Assembly (NCBI GenBank): GCA_035947875.1
Contig: DASZJQ010000176.1
Location: 1 to 7,550, forward strand
Length of the DNA: 7,550 nt
Direction: 5' to 3'
DNA from: Bog-473 sp035947875
GTDB lineage: Bacteria > Actinomycetota > Acidimicrobiia > Acidimicrobiales > RAAP-2
Within the stretch, counting starts at the first letter, position 1. Each line of letters starts with the position of its first letter. The notes below the pieces were generated by a model. The model made no database searches. It saw nothing but the letters and a program-made list of their open reading frames with translations, and had not been told where the DNA came from. Positions 5,378-7,550 of this stretch are shown here, piece after piece. The position numbers were made by a program, and so were the translations under genes.

Positions 5378-6247
5378 TCAGCCCGTCTGGAGGGACGGCG
5401 GCAAGTTGAGGAGCCGCAGCGCCGTGCCGCCCATGAAAGCGTCGCCCGCTCGGGCGGAGAGCGGGAGGTCGCGCGCCGCCTCGGTGGCCCGTTCCATGGG
5501 GAGGAACGGGTGATCCGAGGCGTAGAGGACCCGCCCGATACCCCGTGAGGAGTCCATGAAGGACACCAGGGCGGGGTCCATGTACTTGGCCAGGTAGGCG
5601 GAGTTGGACAGGTAGAGGTCGGGCCACTTCAGCATGTACTGGATCAAGAGCGCCTCGAATGGGTGTCCCATGTGGGCGCCGATCACCGTCAAGCCCTTGA
5701 AGTCGATGAGGATGTCCTCGAGGAGCTGTGGATGTTGACAGGCCGAACGGACCTGGGGTCCCGGTACGCCCACGTTGACGGAAACGGGCAGGCCCAACTC
5801 GGCGCAGGCGGTGTAGATCGGGTAGTAGAGCTTGTCGTTGAGCGGATACTGCTGCACCAGCGGTGTGACTCGGACGAGGGACACGGCCGGGTGAAGCGCC
5901 AGATCACGGAGGCGGGCGCTTTGGCGGACCGGTCGGTCGGCCCGGTCGACGACCAGGGCGACGCTGAGCCGCTCGGCGTAGGGGGCGATGTCATCGAGCA
6001 GCACCTCGGTCTCGGGCGCGGAGATCCCGGCGGCGACCACGCCGTGGTCGACCTCACATTTGTCCATGGTGGCGACGAGCTGGCCGAGCGTCGAGGCGGC
6101 GGAGAGGTCGCCGCCCAGCAAGTCGGTGATGTGTTCGTTGCCGGGTCGGGCGGTGAAGTCGTTGGCCCCCTCGTCGCTGAGCGCGTTGACCCAGAGATCG
6201 ACCGTCGGGGACCTGCCCTCGGATGGCGAGGTGATGTCGTCGTCCAT
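5378..6247 (-). CDS. amidohydrolase-2 family protein with depleted metal site
   Basis: The 289-aa TIM-barrel protein resembles Amidohydro_2 (PF04909-type) proteins, which include hydrolases and metal-dependent decarboxylases. Recognisable strands: TVDLWVNAL (15-23), LPVSVNVGVPGP (153-164), GLTVIGAHMGHPFEALL (185-201), LYLSNSAYLAKYM (211-223), GRVLYASDHPFLPMERA (238-254) and the C-terminal helix with GGTALRLLNLP. The usual HxH on strand 1 is W19-x-N21 and the usual His of 'PV.vH.G' is N158; H192 and the late Asp D245 are kept. It may therefore bind one metal or none. ATG 6247 is used; TTG 6271 in the same frame overlaps the upstream stop (TTGA) and would add 8 residues. It is 20 bp downstream of the second SRPBCC gene and probably co-transcribed with it. 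Confidence 0.8.
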   Translation of the reverse strand: MDDDITSPSEGRSPTVDLWVNALSDEGANDFTARPGNEHITDLLGGDLSAASTLGQLVATMDKCEVDHGVVAAGISAPETEVLLDDIAPYAERLSVALVVDRADRPVRQSARLRDLALHPAVSLVRVTPLVQQYPLNDKLYYPIYTACAELGLPVSVNVGVPGPQVRSACQHPQLLEDILIDFKGLTVIGAHMGHPFEALLIQYMLKWPDLYLSNSAYLAKYMDPALVSFMDSSRGIGRVLYASDHPFLPMERATEAARDLPLSARAGDAFMGGTALRLLNLPPSLQTG

Positions 6248-6267
6248 CGGGTGGCTGCCGGCGATCG

Positions 6268-6768
6268 TCAAGGTGCGGGCTGGGCCTTCTTGGCTCGCGC
6301 CGCCCGGAGAAGCTGGACACCGTTGGTGAGCGAGTCCTTGATCAGCTGGTCGTTGTCCTTGGAGATGAAGCGATGGACCCGTTTCTCGAAGAGGAAGCGC
6401 AGGATGGGGTTGAAGGCGTGATAGGTCTCGGAGAAATGAACCCGGGTGGTCCCGTCGCCGAGGTCCTCCAACCGGGTGCGGCCTTCGGCCCTTGACCACA
6501 GGGGCTTGCCGATCGCGTCGTACTTCCAGGACTCCTTGGGGGTGACCTCGGTCAGCCACTCCCACGATTGACCCTGCCCGCCCGAGAGGAGGTAGCGGGG
6601 CACTCGGAAGGTGCAATGGCGGACCAGTCCTTCGCCGACCGCGTCACCGGGATGGAGGATCTCGATGGTCACGTCACCGGACTGCGAGCGGGGGGCACGA
6701 AACCAGAAGAGGGCCCACAGCTCGTCCGGCGTGGCGGCGATGTCGACGTAGTACCGGTGTTCCTGCAC
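6268..6768 (-). CDS. SRPBCC (START-like) family protein
   Basis: The 166-aa cytoplasmic protein has the SRPBCC layout: a first strand HRYYVDIAATPDELWALF (4-21), strands around VTIEILHPGDAVGEGLVRHCTFRV (33-56), WEWLTEVTPKESWKYDAIGKPLW (69-91), a TRVHFSETYHAFN strand (108-120) and a long C-terminal helix from about 122 to 162 that covers the ligand pocket. The ligand is unknown. The 'H-x-F-x-E-x-Y' strand is typical of the family's last strand. The start is GTG 6768, preceded exactly 6 nt upstream by the hexamer TATGGT. It heads a two-gene minus-strand unit with the amidohydrolase, so it may handle or sense the same hydrophobic compound, and it is divergent from the thioesterase gene with a palindrome between them. 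Confidence 0.85.
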   Translation of the reverse strand: MQEHRYYVDIAATPDELWALFWFRAPRSQSGDVTIEILHPGDAVGEGLVRHCTFRVPRYLLSGGQGQSWEWLTEVTPKESWKYDAIGKPLWSRAEGRTRLEDLGDGTTRVHFSETYHAFNPILRFLFEKRVHRFISKDNDQLIKDSLTNGVQLLRAARAKKAQPAP

Positions 6769-6774
6769 GCGGTC

Positions 6775-6780
6775 ACCATA
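6775..6780 (-). promoter_or_regulatory. predicted -10 element of the SRPBCC-amidohydrolase unit
   Basis: Minus-strand TATGGT (6780-6775) stands 6 nt before the GTG at 6768. A CTGACA that could act as -35 lies 19 bp upstream, within the right arm of the inverted repeat at 6788-6807. The same hexamer is used on the other strand for the thioesterase gene. Confidence 0.5.
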
Positions 6781-6787
6781 TCCCCGG

Positions 6788-6807
6788 ACCTGACCGCCGT
6801 GTCAGGT
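6788..6807. promoter_or_regulatory. inverted repeat in divergent promoter, candidate operator
   Basis: Perfect 7-bp arms acctgac (6788-6794) and gtcaggt (6801-6807) flank a 6-bp spacer. This 20-bp element sits between two divergent -10 hexamers and covers the -35 zone of the minus-strand promoter, where a dimeric repressor would block it. No regulator gene is in the window, so the cognate protein is unknown. Confidence 0.45.
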
Positions 6808-6832
6808 TGGGCTGGCCGAGGGACGGCGCCGA

Positions 6833-6838
6833 TATGGT
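6833..6838 (+). promoter_or_regulatory. predicted -10 element of the thioesterase gene
   Basis: The tatggt at 6833-6838 lies 6 nt before the ATG at 6845. It is the mirror of the element on the opposite strand at 6775-6780. The ttgggc at 6807-6812 is the nearest -35-like sequence but is 20 bp away, longer than usual. Confidence 0.5.
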
Positions 6839-6844
6839 CGGAGC

Positions 6845-7333
6845 ATGCCGACCGCCGAAGGTACGAACCGGGCCGCCCTGCACCAACCCATCCCCGAGAA
6901 CCGAGCGGCCCGGTGGTCGAAGTTCGGCCACTGGGATGAGCCCCTCTTTCCCAATGTGGTGGGACTCGAACTCGAGGAGGTGCGGATCGACTACGCCCGG
7001 ATGCGGCTGCCCTACCGTCCCGAGCTGCGCCAACCGGCCGGGATGGTGCACGGCGGGGCCATCGCCACGCTGATCGACACCTGCGTGGTGCCGGCCCTCG
7101 CCAGCGTCTACGACGAGATTCCCCTCCTCTTGACCATCGACCTGCAGATCCGCTTCCTGGCGGCGGCCAAGGAGACCGATCTGATCGGCGAGGGGTGGGT
7201 GGTTCGGCGTGGACGATCGGTCTCCTTTTGCCAGGCGGAGATCCGCCGCGCCGTCGACAGCGAGGTGGTGGCCGAGGGATGGCTGGTCTACAAGATCTCG
7301 TTGCCCAAGGCGGCGGGGGAGCCGGCGGAGTAG
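6845..7333 (+). CDS. PaaI-like hotdog-fold thioesterase
   Basis: The 162-aa protein is a single hotdog domain of the PaaI/4HBT group, which hydrolyses acyl-CoA thioesters. The key helix region is PAGMVHGGAIATLIDTC (64-80): HGG (69-71) and D78 match the usual oxyanion and acid/base positions of the family. It is followed by the strands LLTIDLQIRFLAAAKETDLIGEGWVVRRGRS, in which 'D-L-Q-I-R-F' is the common substrate-tunnel strand. A roughly 35-residue N-terminal part precedes the fold. The likely role is removal of CoA from an aromatic or fatty acyl intermediate; the substrate is not shown by sequence. ATG 6845 has a -10 hexamer 6 nt upstream. The gene is divergent from the SRPBCC-amidohydrolase pair, suggesting a shared regulator, and its TAG is 1 bp from the stop of the opposing gene. 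Confidence 0.9.
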   Translation: MPTAEGTNRAALHQPIPENRAARWSKFGHWDEPLFPNVVGLELEEVRIDYARMRLPYRPELRQPAGMVHGGAIATLIDTCVVPALASVYDEIPLLLTIDLQIRFLAAAKETDLIGEGWVVRRGRSVSFCQAEIRRAVDSEVVAEGWLVYKISLPKAAGEPAE

Positions 7334-7334
7334 C

Positions 7335-7550
7335 TCAAGGGAACGGTGTGCCGTAGCGGTCCAGGTGGGCCTTGGCCGAGATCGGGTGACGGCGGGGCGG
7401 GCCCAGCGGCTTGGCCAAGTGACCGAGCGGGACGACGGCGACCGGCACGACTTCGGGAGGGAGCTCCAGGATCCCGCTCAGCTCATTGCCGCCGAGCGTC
7501 GGCAGGGTGGTGAGGGTCGAACCCAGACCGAGCGCGTGCGCGGCCAACAG
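7335..7550 (-). CDS. nitroreductase family protein, C-terminal part (runs off window)
   Basis: Only the last 71 or so residues are in the window; the reading frame stays open to base 7550, so the start lies outside. The sequence has the end of a flavin-dependent nitroreductase domain: 'AAHALGLGSTLTTL' (helix and loop that line the FMN site in this family), then 'LELPPEVVPVAVVPLGHLAKPLGPPRR', the usual penultimate strand with its P-x-G-x-P tail, and a short basic C terminus ending HLDRYGTPFP. Family members reduce nitro compounds, quinones or F420/FMN-linked substrates with NAD(P)H. Its stop faces that of the thioesterase gene with a single base between them, leaving no room for a separate terminator. 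Confidence 0.75.
   Translation of the reverse strand: MLAAHALGLGSTLTTLPTLGGNELSGILELPPEVVPVAVVPLGHLAKPLGPPRRHPISAKAHLDRYGTPFP

Noticed and set aside
4518..5627. Minus-strand open frame of 369 codons opposite rph and rdgB
   Set aside because: Both rph and rdgB are certain from their motifs, and the antisense product is low-complexity Gly/Arg/His-rich sequence with no family resemblance.
5663..6421. Plus-strand open frame of 252 codons opposite the amidohydrolase
   Set aside because: The minus strand holds the amidohydrolase barrel motifs. The plus product is Val/Asp/Gly-rich, as expected for the complement of that gene, and has no promoter hexamer at its start.

Overview
The window is chromosomal DNA from a high-GC bacterium, most likely an actinobacterium. 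The evidence is the strong G/C bias at third codon positions, frequent GTG and TTG starts, almost no Shine-Dalgarno sequences at first genes, and a metallo-beta-lactamase / RNase PH / RdgB gene order that matches the Rv1339-rphA-Rv1341 neighbourhood of Mycobacterium. An uncultured lineage such as Acidimicrobiia would fit, but this is inference. I see no insertion sequence, phage gene, CRISPR array, tRNA or rRNA.

Layout from left to right. Bases 1-124 are a leader with an 11-bp tandem repeat, followed by a SRPBCC (START-like) gene on the plus strand (125-574). Facing it is a minus-strand operon read from 2603 down to 609: DUF1697 protein, DUF429 RNase H-like protein, a small antitoxin-like protein with a hexapeptide repeat, and a Doc/Fic-family protein with an altered active-site motif. 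From a divergent promoter at 2604-2671 a plus-strand operon runs to 5336: VOC/glyoxalase-fold protein, metallo-beta-lactamase (possible cAMP phosphodiesterase relative), rph and rdgB. It converges with a minus-strand pair (6768 to 5378): a second SRPBCC protein and an amidohydrolase-2 family protein that has lost several metal ligands. A third divergent region (6769-6844) holds a perfect 7-bp inverted repeat and starts a PaaI-like hotdog thioesterase (6845-7333), whose stop lies 1 bp from that of an incomplete nitroreductase-family gene entering from the right edge.

Functionally there are three blocks: nucleotide and RNA housekeeping (rph, rdgB, perhaps cAMP turnover), a probable toxin-antitoxin module attached to two poorly characterised genes, and a set of small catabolic or lipid-handling folds (two SRPBCC, VOC, hotdog, amidohydrolase, nitroreductase) typical of free-living actinobacteria.

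The most coherent non-coding signal is a TAnnnT hexamer placed 6 or 7 nt before the start codon of every gene that should begin a transcript (125, 1258 minus, 2603 minus, 2672, 6768 minus, 6845). None of the other starts I checked inside operons has it at that spacing. This predicts leaderless transcription and helps choose the starts. No large undescribed system is evident. The best candidates for novelty are the variant Doc module and the metal-ligand-poor amidohydrolase.
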